Shown here piece by piece: positions 52,824 through 63,752 of a DNA stretch of 64,000 bases. How positions within the stretch are numbered: the first letter of the stretch is position 1; each line of letters begins with the position of its first letter. The position numbers and the translations under genes were made by a program. The stretch is from Amphibacillus cookii (GTDB lineage Bacteria > Bacillota > Bacilli > Bacillales > Amphibacillaceae). Location: contig NZ_JAFBDS010000001.1 of assembly GCF_016908375.1 (NCBI RefSeq), positions 405,142-469,141 on the forward strand. Reading direction: 5' to 3'. Below the pieces are notes generated by a model. That model was not told the DNA's origin and searched no databases. It worked only from the letters and a program-made list of their open reading frames with translations.

Positions 52824-53645
52824 TTATAAAACAATAAAAGCGAAAATTCCTACTACAAAACAATAAATTGAAAAGTAAATCAGATTTCCGCGAGCCATAA
52901 TATTCATAAACCAGCGTAGTGAGAAATAAGTAGCTATTGCTGCTGTAATAAAGGCAAGCAAATATGCCGGCCATAATATAGGAAATTGATCGTCAAATAA
53001 TTGATCAACTGAAAGGATTAACGTTCCCAGGCTTACAGGTATGTAAAGCAAAAAAGAAAACCTAAGAGCCGTTGCTTGCTTCATGCCTAATAACATGGCC
53101 GCAACTATCGTTGCTCCAGACCTACTGATGCCGGGAATTAAAGCAACGGATTGAGCTAGCCCAACAATAATGGCATCTTTTAAAGTTAAATCTCCTTCTG
53201 CCTTTTGACCACGTAAATTACGAATGATCCATAACGCAAACCCGGTAACAATTAATGTGACCCCAACCATTTTAGCTGTACTAAATGTACTCGCAATGAC
53301 ATCCTCGAACAATATACCTACTACGCCTGCAGGAATGGTTGCAACAATTAAATAGAGAATAAAGTCGAATTCGGATTTGCTTAAATGATCTTTCTTAATA
53401 ATATAGTTTAAACCGTTTCTAGCTAGACGGATAATGTCATCCCAATAAATAATTACTACAGCAATAAGTGAAGCAAAATTAACTAAAATTTCAAACGATA
53501 AATTCTCCATTTTTAATCCGAACAAATCTTGTACAATAACAAGGTGTCCACTAGATGAGATTGGAATCGGTTCTGTAAAACCTTGTACAAAACCGAAGAA
53601 AATATATTGGATAATTCGAGTAAATTGTTCGATAAATATCATCAT
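52824..53645 (-). CDS. uppP: Undecaprenyl-diphosphatase
   Basis: UppP (BacA) recycles the lipid carrier of wall synthesis by removing a phosphate from undecaprenyl diphosphate, and it gives bacitracin resistance. The 273-residue membrane protein has about eight hydrophobic segments and both signature motifs, [20 protein letters not shown] (about 18-37) and [20 protein letters not shown] (about 175-195) with the catalytic Glu/Ser/Arg. GGAGG lies 8 bp before the start. It is divergent from the Pro/Gly-repeat gene. Confidence 0.95.
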   Translation of the reverse strand: MMIFIEQFTRIIQYIFFGFVQGFTEPIPISSSGHLVIVQDLFGLKMENLSFEILVNFASLIAVVIIYWDDIIRLARNGLNYIIKKDHLSKSEFDFILYLIVATIPAGVVGILFEDVIASTFSTAKMVGVTLIVTGFALWIIRNLRGQKAEGDLTLKDAIIVGLAQSVALIPGISRSGATIVAAMLLGMKQATALRFSFLLYIPVSLGTLILSVDQLFDDQFPILWPAYLLAFITAAIATYFSLRWFMNIMARGNLIYFSIYCFVVGIFAFIVL

Positions 53646-53661
53646 TTATTCCTCCAAGATG

Positions 53662-53676
53662 TGTGACCGTGTCACA
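53662..53676. promoter_or_regulatory. TGTGA-N5-TCACA motif between divergent genes
   Basis: TGTGACCGTGTCACA has the arms of a Crp/Fnr site but a 5-bp spacer rather than 6. It lies 17 bp upstream of the uppP start and 49 bp upstream of the repeat-protein start. Control by the Fnr encoded at 51732-52442 is possible but weak. Confidence 0.3.
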
Positions 53677-53724
53677 TTTTTTTTTGTTGGGCATAGGCTA
53701 TTGATGAGAAAGGGAGGGATCTAG

Positions 53725-54126
53725 ATGCAACACCAACACCATATTTATGATTTATGTAAGAAACATATGCATCACTATGTATTATTTCAGACGACAAGTG
53801 GCGAACAGATAGATGGTATTATTACTGACCTTGATGATCAATATGTTTATTTAGCAGTCCCTGCACAAGAACATAGTATGTCACGTGATGAAGAACGTCA
53901 AATCAGCCCTTATGGAATCGGCTATGGAACTGGCTATGGTCCAGGTCCAAGACCGCCATATGGTCCAGGTCCGAGACCACCATATGGTCCGGGACCAAGA
54001 CCGCCATACGGAGGATATCCGGGATATGGTGGATATCCGGGATATGGTCCAAGACCCGCACCATTTCGAAGATTGGTCTTGCCTTTAGCAGCTTTAACTG
54101 CACTAAGTGTTTTGCCTTGGTTTTAA
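53725..54126 (+). CDS. Pro/Gly-rich tandem-repeat protein
   Basis: The 133-residue protein has a folded N-terminal part of about 50 residues (VLFQTTSGEQIDGIITDLDD, an Sm-like or SH3-like beta motif), then repeats of YGPGPRPP (three times, 24-bp DNA units at about 53938-54011), YPGYGG repeats, and a hydrophobic C-terminal segment (LVLPLAALTALSVLPW). Such proteins occur in Bacillaceae, and I do not know a function; coat or surface association is conceivable. GGGAGGG precedes the ATG by 8 bp. The DNA repeats make copy number likely to vary between strains. Confidence 0.8.
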   Translation: MQHQHHIYDLCKKHMHHYVLFQTTSGEQIDGIITDLDDQYVYLAVPAQEHSMSRDEERQISPYGIGYGTGYGPGPRPPYGPGPRPPYGPGPRPPYGGYPGYGGYPGYGPRPAPFRRLVLPLAALTALSVLPWF

Positions 54127-54128
54127 CA

Positions 54129-54165
54129 TAGCTACCCCTTGCCTCTAGGGCAAGGGGCTATTTGC
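54129..54165 (+). terminator. Terminator of the repeat-protein gene
   Basis: TAGCTACCCCTTGCC and GGGCAAGGGGCTA pair (TCTA loop), followed by TTTGCTTTAT. Confidence 0.8.
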
Positions 54166-54249
54166 TTTATTAACGCATTTAGAAATGCATAAACAAGACC
54201 AAGTATAGGGAAAGTGAACACATAGCTAAAGAGCAGCGAATGTGAGTTT

Positions 54250-54420
54250 TTAATGTTTATCAATTAATTTCTCACCGACTAAAAAACCGACTAAACTAAA
54301 TACAATGGTCATTCCCAAAACGGGAATTATTTCAAATTCATAGCCACCCATACTGGTGAGCACATATCCAAGCACAAGACTAATAGCAAAGGACCATAAA
54401 GCCGTAATGATAAAGCGCAT
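54250..54420 (-). CDS. YjzD family small membrane protein (DUF2929)
   Basis: This 56-residue gene reads MRFIITALWSFAISLVLGYV on the minus strand, then a GGYEFEIIPVLGMTIVFSLV segment, giving two transmembrane helices separated by a short loop with Glu. It matches DUF2929/YjzD, which in B. subtilis also lies next to fabH. GAGGTGG precedes the ATG by 6 bp. Function unknown. The plus strand of this stretch has no open frame. Confidence 0.82.
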   Translation of the reverse strand: MRFIITALWSFAISLVLGYVLTSMGGYEFEIIPVLGMTIVFSLVGFLVGEKLIDKH

Positions 54421-54524
54421 GAAAACCACCTCGATTTTGCCTAATTTAATGCTCTCTTTATTTTAACAAATGACGACAAGAAATGGAACTAAATCCGTGT
54501 TTTTGGCATATTTAAGTTGTCTAT

Positions 54525-54677
54525 TTTCTCACAGATAACTGTCCGAAAAACACCCGTCTCAAAATAGAGAGCAACGATCATGTATTTAGGTGGGAGGTAA
54601 TGGACGCTAATGTCCCAATTCACTCAACGGCCAATCAGTGGAAGAAGAACGACCCACGGATTGCAGGTTCGTTTTAT
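54525..54677 (+). repeat. R1 repeat, copy K (short form)
   Basis: The copy runs from TTTCTCACAGATAACTGTCC to GCAGGTTCGTTTTAT in 153 bp, without the hairpin array. The left stem is visible as CGTCTCAAAATA with TATTTAGGTGGG and outer CTGTCCG with TGGACG. It lies upstream of the fabH promoter. Confidence 0.82.
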
Positions 54678-54729
54678 GATCAAAGTGGCTACTATAATGT
54701 TGATAAAGTTGTATAAGATAGGGATACTA

Positions 54730-54786
54730 TTGAAAAAAGACTTGATTCTCAGCATATAATAGCTTATATTAGTACCAAGTCATAAT
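54730..54786 (+). promoter_or_regulatory. fabH-fabF promoter with FapR-like operator
   Basis: A TATAAT -10 lies at 54755-54760, with TTGAAA (54730-54735) as the best -35 at a long 19-bp spacing. Just downstream, ATTAGTACCAAGTCATAAT (54768-54786) resembles the FapR box ATTAGTACCTGGTACTAAT remembered from B. subtilis, matching at most positions of both half-sites. FapR repression relieved by malonyl-CoA is inferred. Confidence 0.65.
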
Positions 54787-54827
54787 TTCATGATAATAAA
54801 CTAAATACCAAGTAAGGGGTATAGAAA

Positions 54828-55763
54828 ATGGCAACAGGAATTATAGGTGTAGGACATTATGTTCCGGAACGTGTGTTAACAAATTTTGATTTAGAAAAGA
54901 TAGTCGATACAAACGATGAGTGGATTAGAACACGAACAGGCATTGAAACACGACATATCGCTGACGATGGAGAGAATACTTCAGATATGGCCTATCAAGC
55001 GGCCGTTTCTGCGATAGCAGATGCCGATTTAGAAGCAAAAGACCTTGATTTAATCCTAGTAGCTACGATTACACCTGATCAACCGTTCCCATCCGTTTCT
55101 TGTCAAATACAAGATCGGCTGGGGGCAAGCCGAGCAGCCACCATGGATATTAGTGCGGCTTGTTCAGGTTTTATGTATGGTGTCATTACTGCCAAACACT
55201 TTATTGAAAGTGGGCTCTATCGAAATGTTTTAGTCATAGGCGCTGAAAAACTTTCAAAAATTACCGATTGGGCAGATAGAAATACGTGTGTGCTTTTTGG
55301 TGATGGTGCTGGTGCAGCAGTAGTTAGCTCAGTTTCGAATGATAGAGGTATATTATCTTTTGAATTAGGAGCAGATGGTAGTGGTGGACAAGCGCTCTAC
55401 CAAGAAGATGATAAAATTCGCATGAACGGTCGAGAAGTTTTTAAATTTGCAGTTAGACAAATGCCGGAATCATCAGTTAAAGTGGTGGAAAAAGCCGGTC
55501 TACAGAAAGAGGATGTTGATTATCTTATTCCTCATCAAGCAAATATTAGAATTATGGAAGCAGCACGGAATCGCTTAGGCATCTCCGAAGATAAGATGGC
55601 TTGTTCTGTAAAAAAATATGGTAATACTTCAGCAGCTTCCATTCCAATTGCACTATCTGAAGAAGTCAGAGCAGGTAAAATAAAAGATGGTGATCACATT
55701 GTACTTGTTGGTTTTGGTGGTGGACTGACTTGGGGAGCAATGGCGATCCGTTGGGGGAAATAA
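54828..55763 (+). CDS. fabH: 3-oxoacyl-ACP synthase III
   Basis: FabH starts fatty-acid chains by condensing an acyl-CoA with malonyl-ACP. The 311-residue protein has the catalytic Cys in [14 protein letters not shown] (about 107-120), His in [12 protein letters not shown] (about 235-246) and Asn in [13 protein letters not shown] (about 266-278). Bacillaceae FabH prefer branched primers; that is expected, not shown. The start follows AAGGGG by 8 bp. fabF follows after 21 bp. Confidence 0.97.
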   Translation: MATGIIGVGHYVPERVLTNFDLEKIVDTNDEWIRTRTGIETRHIADDGENTSDMAYQAAVSAIADADLEAKDLDLILVATITPDQPFPSVSCQIQDRLGASRAATMDISAACSGFMYGVITAKHFIESGLYRNVLVIGAEKLSKITDWADRNTCVLFGDGAGAAVVSSVSNDRGILSFELGADGSGGQALYQEDDKIRMNGREVFKFAVRQMPESSVKVVEKAGLQKEDVDYLIPHQANIRIMEAARNRLGISEDKMACSVKKYGNTSAASIPIALSEEVRAGKIKDGDHIVLVGFGGGLTWGAMAIRWGK

Positions 55764-55784
55764 TGTTAGAGGAGGAAGATGATA

Positions 55785-57023
55785 ATGGAAAAAAGACGAG
55801 TGGTTGTAACGGGTATGGGGGCTGTTACACCGTTAGGTTCAACAATAGATCAATTGTGGCAACATTTAATTGAAGGTCAATCTGGCATTGATTATATTAC
55901 AAAAGTGAATAAAGATGATTTTCCAGTTAAAGTAGCAGCTGAAGTGAAAGACTGGGATGCTAGTCTTTATATGGATAAAAAAGAAGCAAAGCGAATGGAC
56001 TTATTTACGCAGTATGCGGTGGGCGCTGCTAAAATGGCAGTTAATGATGCGGATTTAACGATTAATGAGAGCAATGCTGACAGGGTCGGTGTATGGGTAG
56101 GTTCAGGTATTGGTGGAATGGCGACATATGAAGAACAATTTAGGAAGTTTATGGATAAAGGTTATCGCCGTGTTAGCCCGTTTTTTGTTCCTATGCTTAT
56201 TCCCGATATGGCTGCTGGTCAAATCTCTATCTTACTCGGTGCTAAAGGGATTAATTCTTGTACAGTTACAGCATGTGCGACAGGAACGAATTCAATTGGC
56301 GATGCTTACAAAGTCATTGAACGTGGCGATGCCGATGTCATGATTACTGGTGGGGCAGAAGCGCCATTAACGAATATGGCGTTTGCTGGGTTTTCTACAG
56401 CGAAAGCACTGTCATTCAATGATGATCCAAATACAGCAAGTCGACCATTTGATCAAGATAGAGATGGTTTTGTTATGGGCGAAGGTGCAGGTATTCTTGT
56501 GATTGAATCACTTGATTCTGCTCAAGCCCGAGGCGCACATATTTATGCTGAGATTATTGGCTATGGATCAACAGGTGATGCGCACCATATTACTGCACCT
56601 GCTCCAGAGGGCGAAGGCGCACAGCGTGCCATGAGACAAGCGATTGATGATGCGGGTCTAGCGATCGATGCAATCGATTATATTAATGCACATGGTACAA
56701 GCACGCCATTTAATGATAAATTTGAAACCGCAGCCGTTAAAGCCGTCTTCGGCGATCATGCTAAAGATTTGATGATTTCTTCGACAAAATCAATGACGGG
56801 TCATTTGTTAGGTGCTGCTGGTGGTGTGGAAGCGATCGCCTCAATTAAAGCAATTGAAACAGGTGTCATACCACCGACAATCAATTATCAAACAGCTGAT
56901 CCGGAATGTGACTTGGATTATGTACCAAACAAAGCGCGTCACGCTAATGTTGATGTCGTCCTTTCCAATTCTTTAGGTTTTGGTGGGCATAATGCGAGCT
57001 TAATTTTCAAGAAATTTTCCTGA
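55785..57023 (+). CDS. fabF: 3-oxoacyl-ACP synthase II
   Basis: FabF elongates acyl-ACP chains. The 412-residue enzyme has the catalytic Cys in [15 protein letters not shown] (about 161-175), and His residues in [11 protein letters not shown] and [15 protein letters not shown] at 55785 is preferred over 55779 on spacing to GGAGGAAG, although both are possible. It shares the promoter and putative FapR control of fabH and ends at a terminator. Confidence 0.97.
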   Translation: MEKRRVVVTGMGAVTPLGSTIDQLWQHLIEGQSGIDYITKVNKDDFPVKVAAEVKDWDASLYMDKKEAKRMDLFTQYAVGAAKMAVNDADLTINESNADRVGVWVGSGIGGMATYEEQFRKFMDKGYRRVSPFFVPMLIPDMAAGQISILLGAKGINSCTVTACATGTNSIGDAYKVIERGDADVMITGGAEAPLTNMAFAGFSTAKALSFNDDPNTASRPFDQDRDGFVMGEGAGILVIESLDSAQARGAHIYAEIIGYGSTGDAHHITAPAPEGEGAQRAMRQAIDDAGLAIDAIDYINAHGTSTPFNDKFETAAVKAVFGDHAKDLMISSTKSMTGHLLGAAGGVEAIASIKAIETGVIPPTINYQTADPECDLDYVPNKARHANVDVVLSNSLGFGGHNASLIFKKFS

Positions 57024-57057
57024 AAACTGAAAACCAAATAGATTTGAATTAAGACTA

Positions 57058-57093
57058 AGACCTTGACGCATTATTGTCTAAGGTCTTTTTTTA
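57058..57093 (+). terminator. Terminator of fabHF
   Basis: AGACCTT and AAGGTCTTTTTTT pair across GACGCATTATTGTCT. Confidence 0.75.
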
Positions 57094-57145
57094 TATGCAA
57101 ACACATAGAATATAAGTAATCGGACAAGCTGACGGAGGGGTGGGT

Positions 57146-57343
57146 GTGTTATTCCTAATTGGATTTGGACTAACAGTGGCGGGTGGTACGATGATGATTT
57201 TATATATGAACCTTATACCAGCAGGATTAGGTTGGACAAGCTATTGGTTCTTTGTTTTTTCACGTAAGGAGTGTCAATTATTTTTTATTGGAATGGTATT
57301 GATGTTCTTTGGCTTTCCTAAAATAGTCCGACGACTTAAATGA
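57146..57343 (+). CDS. Hypothetical small membrane protein
   Basis: A 65-residue protein with two hydrophobic segments (about residues 1-28, LFLIGFGLTVAGGTMMILYM, and 40-58, FFIGMVLMFFGFP), a Gly-rich beginning and the basic end PKIVRRLK. GTG at 57146 has GGAGGGG 6-12 bp upstream; the GTG two codons earlier is too close. It lies between fabF and yjbA, where small membrane proteins of unknown function also occur in relatives. I cannot name its family. Confidence 0.65.
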   Translation: MLFLIGFGLTVAGGTMMILYMNLIPAGLGWTSYWFFVFSRKECQLFFIGMVLMFFGFPKIVRRLK

Positions 57344-57401
57344 ATAATTTTTCCTAAGATGGTGATACTGTCTGTTAAATCTTTAAAGTGAGGGAAAATA
57401 A

Positions 57402-58157
57402 ATGATGGTCATGCATGATGTTTGGGTGAATTGGTTTGAAGGTGAAGAGAATGGCTACAATGTTTGTCCATTTTATGAATGGCGAAAATTAGATGATATT
57501 GAGCTTGTTGATCTGATTCCTGTTCTGTATATTGAGACACGACTTTTTAATTACATAGAAAATGATCTTGACGATCTCCCTAAAAAAATGTTGGATTTAA
57601 TTCAGAATCAAACGATTGTCAAGGGTGATCCGGTTCGTCATGCTGCGATTGTTACAGATGGGAGCGGCATCATTGCTTTTGATACAATGGGTTACCAAAT
57701 ACCTTTGAAAAAAAGCCGGCTTATTCCACGACAAGAACGTAAAGTACTGCAGTTAGTCCAACAGCGTTCACGTCAATATTTTTCTTTAAAAAGAGATTGG
57801 CCAGAAAAAGAGTATCACTTATTTTCGCTACCGCCTAAAGCGATGATTGGGCTGGTAAGGAGAGAAAGGGAGCTAAAACATTTAACAATGCTTGCATTAG
57901 ACGGCTTAAAACAAGGACATAACCTTGATGAAGTGCATTATTGGTTGATAGAATGGGAACCGGATTGCTATACCGAGGTAAAGAAACTCTCCTTTGAAGT
58001 CACCTGGAACCGGTTGTACCATCATATACAGGATGGTTGGTCAGTCAAACATGAACATTTTTGTCGTGCGATTATTAAAGGAAATCCTTTGTTTGAACAA
58101 TTATGGAACCAAGCCAATGGCGGGATAGAATCGACGGTTTTGAAAAGGGTCAAATAA
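57402..58157 (+). CDS. yjbA: YjbA family protein (DUF3603)
   Basis: The 251-residue cytoplasmic protein matches B. subtilis YjbA by its start DVWVNWFEGEENGYNVCPFY and the segments LPKKMLDLIQ and IETRLFNYIEND. Its neighbourhood (fabF on one side, trpS on the other) is also that of yjbA. No catalytic motif is recognisable and the function is unknown. GAGGG precedes the ATG. Confidence 0.82.
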   Translation: MMVMHDVWVNWFEGEENGYNVCPFYEWRKLDDIELVDLIPVLYIETRLFNYIENDLDDLPKKMLDLIQNQTIVKGDPVRHAAIVTDGSGIIAFDTMGYQIPLKKSRLIPRQERKVLQLVQQRSRQYFSLKRDWPEKEYHLFSLPPKAMIGLVRRERELKHLTMLALDGLKQGHNLDEVHYWLIEWEPDCYTEVKKLSFEVTWNRLYHHIQDGWSVKHEHFCRAIIKGNPLFEQLWNQANGGIESTVLKRVK

Positions 58158-58207
58158 TTACTTAATCCATTTCATTCCTCGTATTCTCACAACCAAATAT
58201 GAACGAT

Positions 58208-58253
58208 AAAACCTCTACCGTAAAAGTTGAGTTGTGCTTTTACGGTAGAGGTT
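58208..58253. terminator. Bidirectional terminator between yjbA and trpS
   Basis: AACCTCTACCGTAAAAG and CTTTTACGGTAGAGGTT form a 17-bp perfect stem between convergent genes. Confidence 0.88.
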
Positions 58254-58263
58254 ATTTAATGGC

Positions 58264-59304
<1,041 letters not shown>

Positions 59305-59424
59305 TTAAAACTAAGATAAAGGTACACGATAAGCACTGTTAAGTTTTTAATTGATAGAGGAAAAGTGAGAGATGAAAGGCTAAAACTAAACGCCACAGTC
59401 TTGTTAGAACTCTCTTCTTTCTTA

Positions 59425-59650
59425 ACGATTAAAAAAACTCATAAACCGACTATTCTCAGGGACGAATGGACCGTGGTGCCACCCTGATTATCTCGGAATT
59501 ATGAGATCACTTTATCATTAGTTATCGCCTAATTAAACGGTATACAATCGTATACATGCTCCAAGGTCCCAATTCCCTCATATCTTGATGTCTGTTTCCA
59601 CCATCCAGACTCTCTTTTAAACCATTGGATATGATTCTTTAACCTTTTCA
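59425..59650 (-). promoter_or_regulatory. T-box riboswitch of trpS (tRNA-Trp specific)
   Basis: On the minus strand the T-box core AGGGTGGCACCACGG is present (plus-strand 59470-59486). Upstream, a Stem I with GGTGGAAACAGAC and a specifier loop GGGAATTGGGACC place a UGG codon (59569-59571). Terminator sequence (GACTATTCTC...GAGTTTTTTT pattern, 59425-59460) follows. Uncharged tRNA-Trp would stabilise the antiterminator and raise trpS expression. The remainder 59651-59917 shows no gene. Confidence 0.92.
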
Positions 59651-59917
59651 TAGCAAATTTTTAAATTTTAATTTATTATAGCACAATGTCAATTTGACGC
59701 AACTAAAGTTAACACATTCAATTAAGATTAAACAAAACGAAAAAAGGGTAAAGCTATTTTGAATAAAACGATTAAGTAAAAAAGGTAAGGGGAGTGAATA
59801 TGCGACATTTGATGGATTTTGGCGATTTTCATATCATTGTCAATAAATCTCTTATATAATAGACGTAAAGTGACAAGTTAAAGACATAAGTTTTAAAACA
59901 TGCATGGAGGTTGAAAT

Positions 59918-61141
59918 ATGCTAAAGCACCAAGAATTTGGTTGGTTATTTATCCTCGTTCTTTTATTTGCGTGGCCAGTGAATAGCTCAACCGTGTCAGC
60001 GGAAGAAGTGAATCAAGATACATTGATGGCTCAAAGACATTATAAGAAAGAAGTTCAGTTTGCAGTGTCAGATCCTATTAAGCGTTTAGCCCGATTTACA
60101 TATAATTCTGGATACCAATTTTCTTATCCAGAAGCGGTTAGAGGTATCTATTTGACTGGACACTCAGCTGGCGGTTCTCGCTTTGATTCATTATTGGAGT
60201 TTGTGAATACTACCGAATTAAATGCAATGGTTATTGATATTAAGGATGATCATGGTCATTTAACATTTAGACCCGAGCAAGATTCTCCATATTATGATAT
60301 TTCAAAACCTTATATTGATGATCCGGAAGCGATGATGGAAATTTTAGAAGAAAATGATATCTATCCGATTGCCAGAATTGTTGTTTTTAAAGATAGCGTA
60401 TTGGCGGAGGCACGTCCAGAGCTGTCTTTTCAAGAGGACGGGGAAGTATGGGTGAATAATAGAGGAGAGGCTTTTGTTAATCCTTACGAAAAAGAAGTGT
60501 GGGAATACAATTTAGATATAGCTAAAATGGCTGCAGAGCTAGGATTTCAAGATATTCAATTCGATTATGTGCGATATCCCGAAGGCTTTGAAAGAAGAGA
60601 TGAAAATCTTGATTACTCTCAAGGTGAGTATGCGGATGTTGATATCGATGGTGTGCAAAAACGTGTGGAAGCTGTAACTGATTTCGTTGCGTATGCGCGT
60701 GAAGAACTAGAAGTGTATGGTGTTGATGTTTCGGTCGATATTTTTGGTTATGCTGCAACCGTTGAAGAGACACCGGGAATAGGGCAGAACTTTTCGCGTA
60801 TTGCTGATAATGTTGATGTCATTTCGTCTATGATTTATCCAAGTCATTGGACACCACACTTTGGTATTGATTTCCCTGATAAAGAGCCTTATCGATTAGT
60901 GGATGCCTATAGTAAATTAGAAAACGATATTTTAGCGGAATTAGACAATCCACCATTATCACGCCCGTGGATTCAGGATTTTGATGCCCCATGGTTATAT
61001 AGTGGTGAGACATTTACTTATGGGGTAGAGGAAGTCGAGGCTCAAATAAGAGCATTAAACGAAAACGGAATTGACGAATTTTTATTGTGGAATGCTGGAA
61101 ATGTTTATACAGAAGACGTTGATTATACACCACTTGATTAA
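59918..61141 (+). CDS. Secreted DUF4015 putative glycoside hydrolase
   Basis: The 407-residue protein has a signal peptide (about 1-29; WLFILVLLFAWPVNSSTVSA) and a TIM-barrel DUF4015 domain with RGIYLTGHSAGG (about 75-86), AMVIDIKDDHGHLTF, and IQFDYVRYPEGFERRD (about 207-222), where the Asp and Glu/Arg residues resemble a glycosidase active site. Activity on wall or extracellular polysaccharide is predicted by the family only. GGAGG precedes the ATG by 8 bp. It is monocistronic. Confidence 0.88.
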   Translation: MLKHQEFGWLFILVLLFAWPVNSSTVSAEEVNQDTLMAQRHYKKEVQFAVSDPIKRLARFTYNSGYQFSYPEAVRGIYLTGHSAGGSRFDSLLEFVNTTELNAMVIDIKDDHGHLTFRPEQDSPYYDISKPYIDDPEAMMEILEENDIYPIARIVVFKDSVLAEARPELSFQEDGEVWVNNRGEAFVNPYEKEVWEYNLDIAKMAAELGFQDIQFDYVRYPEGFERRDENLDYSQGEYADVDIDGVQKRVEAVTDFVAYAREELEVYGVDVSVDIFGYAATVEETPGIGQNFSRIADNVDVISSMIYPSHWTPHFGIDFPDKEPYRLVDAYSKLENDILAELDNPPLSRPWIQDFDAPWLYSGETFTYGVEEVEAQIRALNENGIDEFLLWNAGNVYTEDVDYTPLD

Positions 61142-61166
61142 ATTTTAATTTTAAGCTGGATCCTTT

Positions 61167-61201
61167 GTGCTGATACTCACTTTTGGTATCGGCACTTTTT
61201 T
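61167..61201 (+). terminator. Terminator of the DUF4015 gene
   Basis: GTGCTGATACT and GGTATCGGCAC pair and are followed by TTTTTT. Confidence 0.8.
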
Positions 61202-61427
61202 GGGGAATAATTATAGATATCAGGCGCATTTCTAACTATTGCTCCCATCAGATTTTGTAAACTTTAAATTAGTGATCGACAAAAGATAGCTCTGATTAAT
61301 TGAATCAAGGCATAAAAAGTTGAGGCTTAGGACAATGATAGTAGATGTACCATGAGATGAATTCACAACTGTCTCAACTTCCGTTATACTATTAATGGAA
61401 GTTTGTTAAATGAAAGGGTGTCAATGA

Positions 61428-62015
61428 ATGGATTGGTTTGAAAAGTTAAATGAGTATTTTCCCATACATGAAATGAAATCTAAAGAACATATGGAAGCAT
61501 TGTTGCAAGAAAGAAGTGATGTTTACTACAAAGATGAAGGACCAGAACATGTGATGATGTATGCTGAATTTGATAGCTTTCTTTTTATTGATTACTTGTA
61601 TGTGGCAACAAGCTCTAGAGGAAAAGGTCTGGGCCATCAATTAATTAATAAATTAAAAAACAAAGATAAGCCAATCATTTTAGAAGTGGAGCCCGTAGAT
61701 TATAGTGACACGGATACAGCAAAACGTCTCCATTTTTATCAAAGAGAAGGTTTTAAACACGCTACATCCATAGGCTATAACAGGCGTTCATTAGCTACGA
61801 ATCAAGAAAGCGCGTTAGAAATATTGTATTGGTCACCATCCAATCAAGATGAAGAGACTATTTATCAGCAAATGAAGCATATGTATGAAGACATTCATAC
61901 ATATAAAGATGAAGAACTATATGGTCAGGCGTATCAAGGTGTAGAAGAAGTACTATCTTATGATCAGTCTCGTAAAACGAAGGATATTTTCAAAAATTTA
62001 AAAGAGAAACAGTAA
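61428..62015 (+). CDS. yjbC: YjbC family acetyltransferase
   Basis: The 195-residue protein is a GNAT-like protein with FLFIDYLYVATSSRGKGLGH (acetyl-CoA loop RGKGLG, about 62-68) and AKRLHFYQREGFKHA. It matches YjbC, encoded upstream of spx in Bacillus, which is linked to thiol stress; that role is from memory. The C-terminal part (about 135-195) is acidic and helical. AAAGGG precedes the ATG by 10 bp. An R1 repeat begins 11 bp after the stop and separates it from spx. Confidence 0.87.
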   Translation: MDWFEKLNEYFPIHEMKSKEHMEALLQERSDVYYKDEGPEHVMMYAEFDSFLFIDYLYVATSSRGKGLGHQLINKLKNKDKPIILEVEPVDYSDTDTAKRLHFYQREGFKHATSIGYNRRSLATNQESALEILYWSPSNQDEETIYQQMKHMYEDIHTYKDEELYGQAYQGVEEVLSYDQSRKTKDIFKNLKEKQ

Positions 62016-62026
62016 TTAGAAAAAAC

Positions 62027-62178
62027 TTTATCACAGATAACCGTCCGTAAACCGCCCGCCTCAAAATAGTGACAGAGCGCATCTATTTAGGCGGAAGCTA
62101 ACGGGCGCTAATGTCCTGTTTCACTCAACTAACAACCAGTAATAAAAAGTCCCCCCATTAATTGAAGTTTCGTTTTAT
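62027..62178 (+). repeat. R1 repeat, copy L (short form)
   Basis: A 152-bp copy with the left stem-loop best preserved: GCCCGCCTCAAAATAG pairs with CTATTTAGGCGG, and outer CCGTCCGTAA with CTAACGGGCGC. The end is GAAGTTTCGTTTTAT. The right stem-loop arms have diverged. Confidence 0.85.
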
Positions 62179-62459
62179 TTTTCAATTAAAATGCTTTATA
62201 ATAACTTTAGTTGAGAAACTAAAAAAATTTTTTAGAAAATGGTTTAATTAAATGGTGTTAGGGAATATAAAGTCTAACGGTTTAATTAACGGTATATTTG
62301 TGTAAAATGTAAGTAAAATTTCACAAATACCTATCGAAATGATACGAGGTATAGTATACTGAAAGAGAAGGTTATTAAATTAAAGTTATTTTAATCTAAT
62401 AACATGTTTAATCAACTGTAAATGTATTACAATATAATTTATTTGAGGAGTGAAGTAAT

Positions 62460-62855
62460 ATGGTAACACTTTATACCTCACCAAGCTGTACATCTTGTCG
62501 GAAAGCAAAGTCATGGTTAGAAGAGCATGATATTGCTTATCATGAGAGAAATATCTTCTCCGATACGTTGTCCCTTGATGAGATCAAGGAAATTTTACGT
62601 ATGACTGAAGACGGCACGGACGAAATTATTTCAACTCGTTCTAAGGTATTTCAACAATTAGAAGTTGATATTGAGCAAATGCCACTTAAAGATTTGATTA
62701 ATCTCATCCAAGATAATCCAGGAATATTGAGACGCCCGATTATTATTGATGAAAAACGCCTACAGGTAGGCTATAATGAAGATGAGATTAGACGATTTTT
62801 ACCAAGAAAGGTAAGAACTTTTCAACTACGTGAAGCACAAAAGATGGTTAACTAA
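62460..62855 (+). CDS. spx: Redox-responsive regulator Spx
   Basis: Spx binds the RNA polymerase alpha C-terminal domain and redirects transcription to thiol-stress genes; it is degraded by ClpXP. The 131-residue protein has the redox switch SCTSCRKAK (Cys10 and Cys13), an Arg-Pro-Ile motif in LRRPIIID, and Gly in [19 protein letters not shown], all as expected. AGGAG precedes the ATG by 9 bp. The mecA gene follows, as in Bacillus. Confidence 0.96.
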   Translation: MVTLYTSPSCTSCRKAKSWLEEHDIAYHERNIFSDTLSLDEIKEILRMTEDGTDEIISTRSKVFQQLEVDIEQMPLKDLINLIQDNPGILRRPIIIDEKRLQVGYNEDEIRRFLPRKVRTFQLREAQKMVN

Positions 62856-62871
62856 ATAAAAAATTTTATGT

Positions 62872-62903
62872 AAAACGCAACCTTTTAGTTAGGATGCGTT
62901 TTA
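62872..62903 (+). terminator. Terminator of spx
   Basis: AAAACGCAACC and GGATGCGTTTT pair around TTTTAGTTA, followed by ATCTTTTTTTC. Confidence 0.82.
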
Positions 62904-63065
62904 TCTTTTTTTCTTAATAGAAATGGGTGACAAGATCACAGAAATACGTTAAAATAGGGAATCAGTATAGTTGTATAATTAATGCTTAACCGAAGCTAAA
63001 CAAGGGTAAAGTATGATATAGACAATCATGTTGCTGGAATACCTTTTCGAAGGGAGAGAGACAGG

Positions 63066-63752
63066 ATGGAAATAGAACGCATTAATGATAATACAGTTAA
63101 GTTCTATATATCTTATATGGACATCGAAGATCGCGGTTTTAACCGTGAAGAGATTTGGTATAATCGGGAGCGCAGTGAACAACTTTTTTGGCAAGTAATG
63201 GATGAAGCCGGAGATGAAGAATCCTTTGATATGGAAGGTCCCTTATGGATTCAAGTACAAGCGCTTGAAAAAGGCTTAGAAATTACAGTGACTAAAGCCC
63301 AATTATCTAAAGATGGACAGAACTTGGAGTTGCCTATTGATTCTCCAGGCCTTGAGAAACATTTCGATGATAAATTAGAAGATTTACTAGATTCTAAATT
63401 TGGACAAACGGATAATGAAGAAGATGATGCTGAAGAGACAGAAGAGGAACTTGGACGTCTTGTCCATCATACGGTTGCATTTGAGGAGTTTGAAGATATT
63501 ATTCAACTAAGTCATGCTATTGAAGATACAGATGGTATTGAAAATGAAATATACCACTATCAAAACCAATACATGATGATTTTGAAATTTAATGATGAAA
63601 CACATGACGAGCATGTCCAAGATGATTTGCTTAGCGTCATCTTTGAATTTGGTAAGCGGGTGAAGCTTGCGGTTCCAGTCATTTTAGAATATGGAAATCT
63701 CATTTTTGCTGAAGATGCTTTAGCACAGGTCAAAAAACATTTTAACCGATAA
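63066..63752 (+). CDS. mecA: Adaptor protein MecA
   Basis: MecA delivers substrates such as ComK to the ClpC-ClpP protease and is needed for ClpC oligomer assembly. The 228-residue protein has the substrate-binding N-terminal domain (MEIERINDNTVKFYISYMDI), an acidic linker (about 115-140, DNEEDDAEETEEELG), and the C-terminal ClpC-binding domain (about 145-228). The neighbouring ComP/ComA-like pair hints at a competence network, though comK is not in this window. GGAGAG lies 10 bp upstream of the ATG. Confidence 0.96.
   Translation: MEIERINDNTVKFYISYMDIEDRGFNREEIWYNRERSEQLFWQVMDEAGDEESFDMEGPLWIQVQALEKGLEITVTKAQLSKDGQNLELPIDSPGLEKHFDDKLEDLLDSKFGQTDNEEDDAEETEEELGRLVHHTVAFEEFEDIIQLSHAIEDTDGIENEIYHYQNQYMMILKFNDETHDEHVQDDLLSVIFEFGKRVKLAVPVILEYGNLIFAEDALAQVKKHFNR

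Noticed and set aside
60522-60773. His-rich minus-strand frame within the DUF4015 gene
   Set aside because: Antisense shadow of the DUF4015 gene. It has no ribosome binding site.
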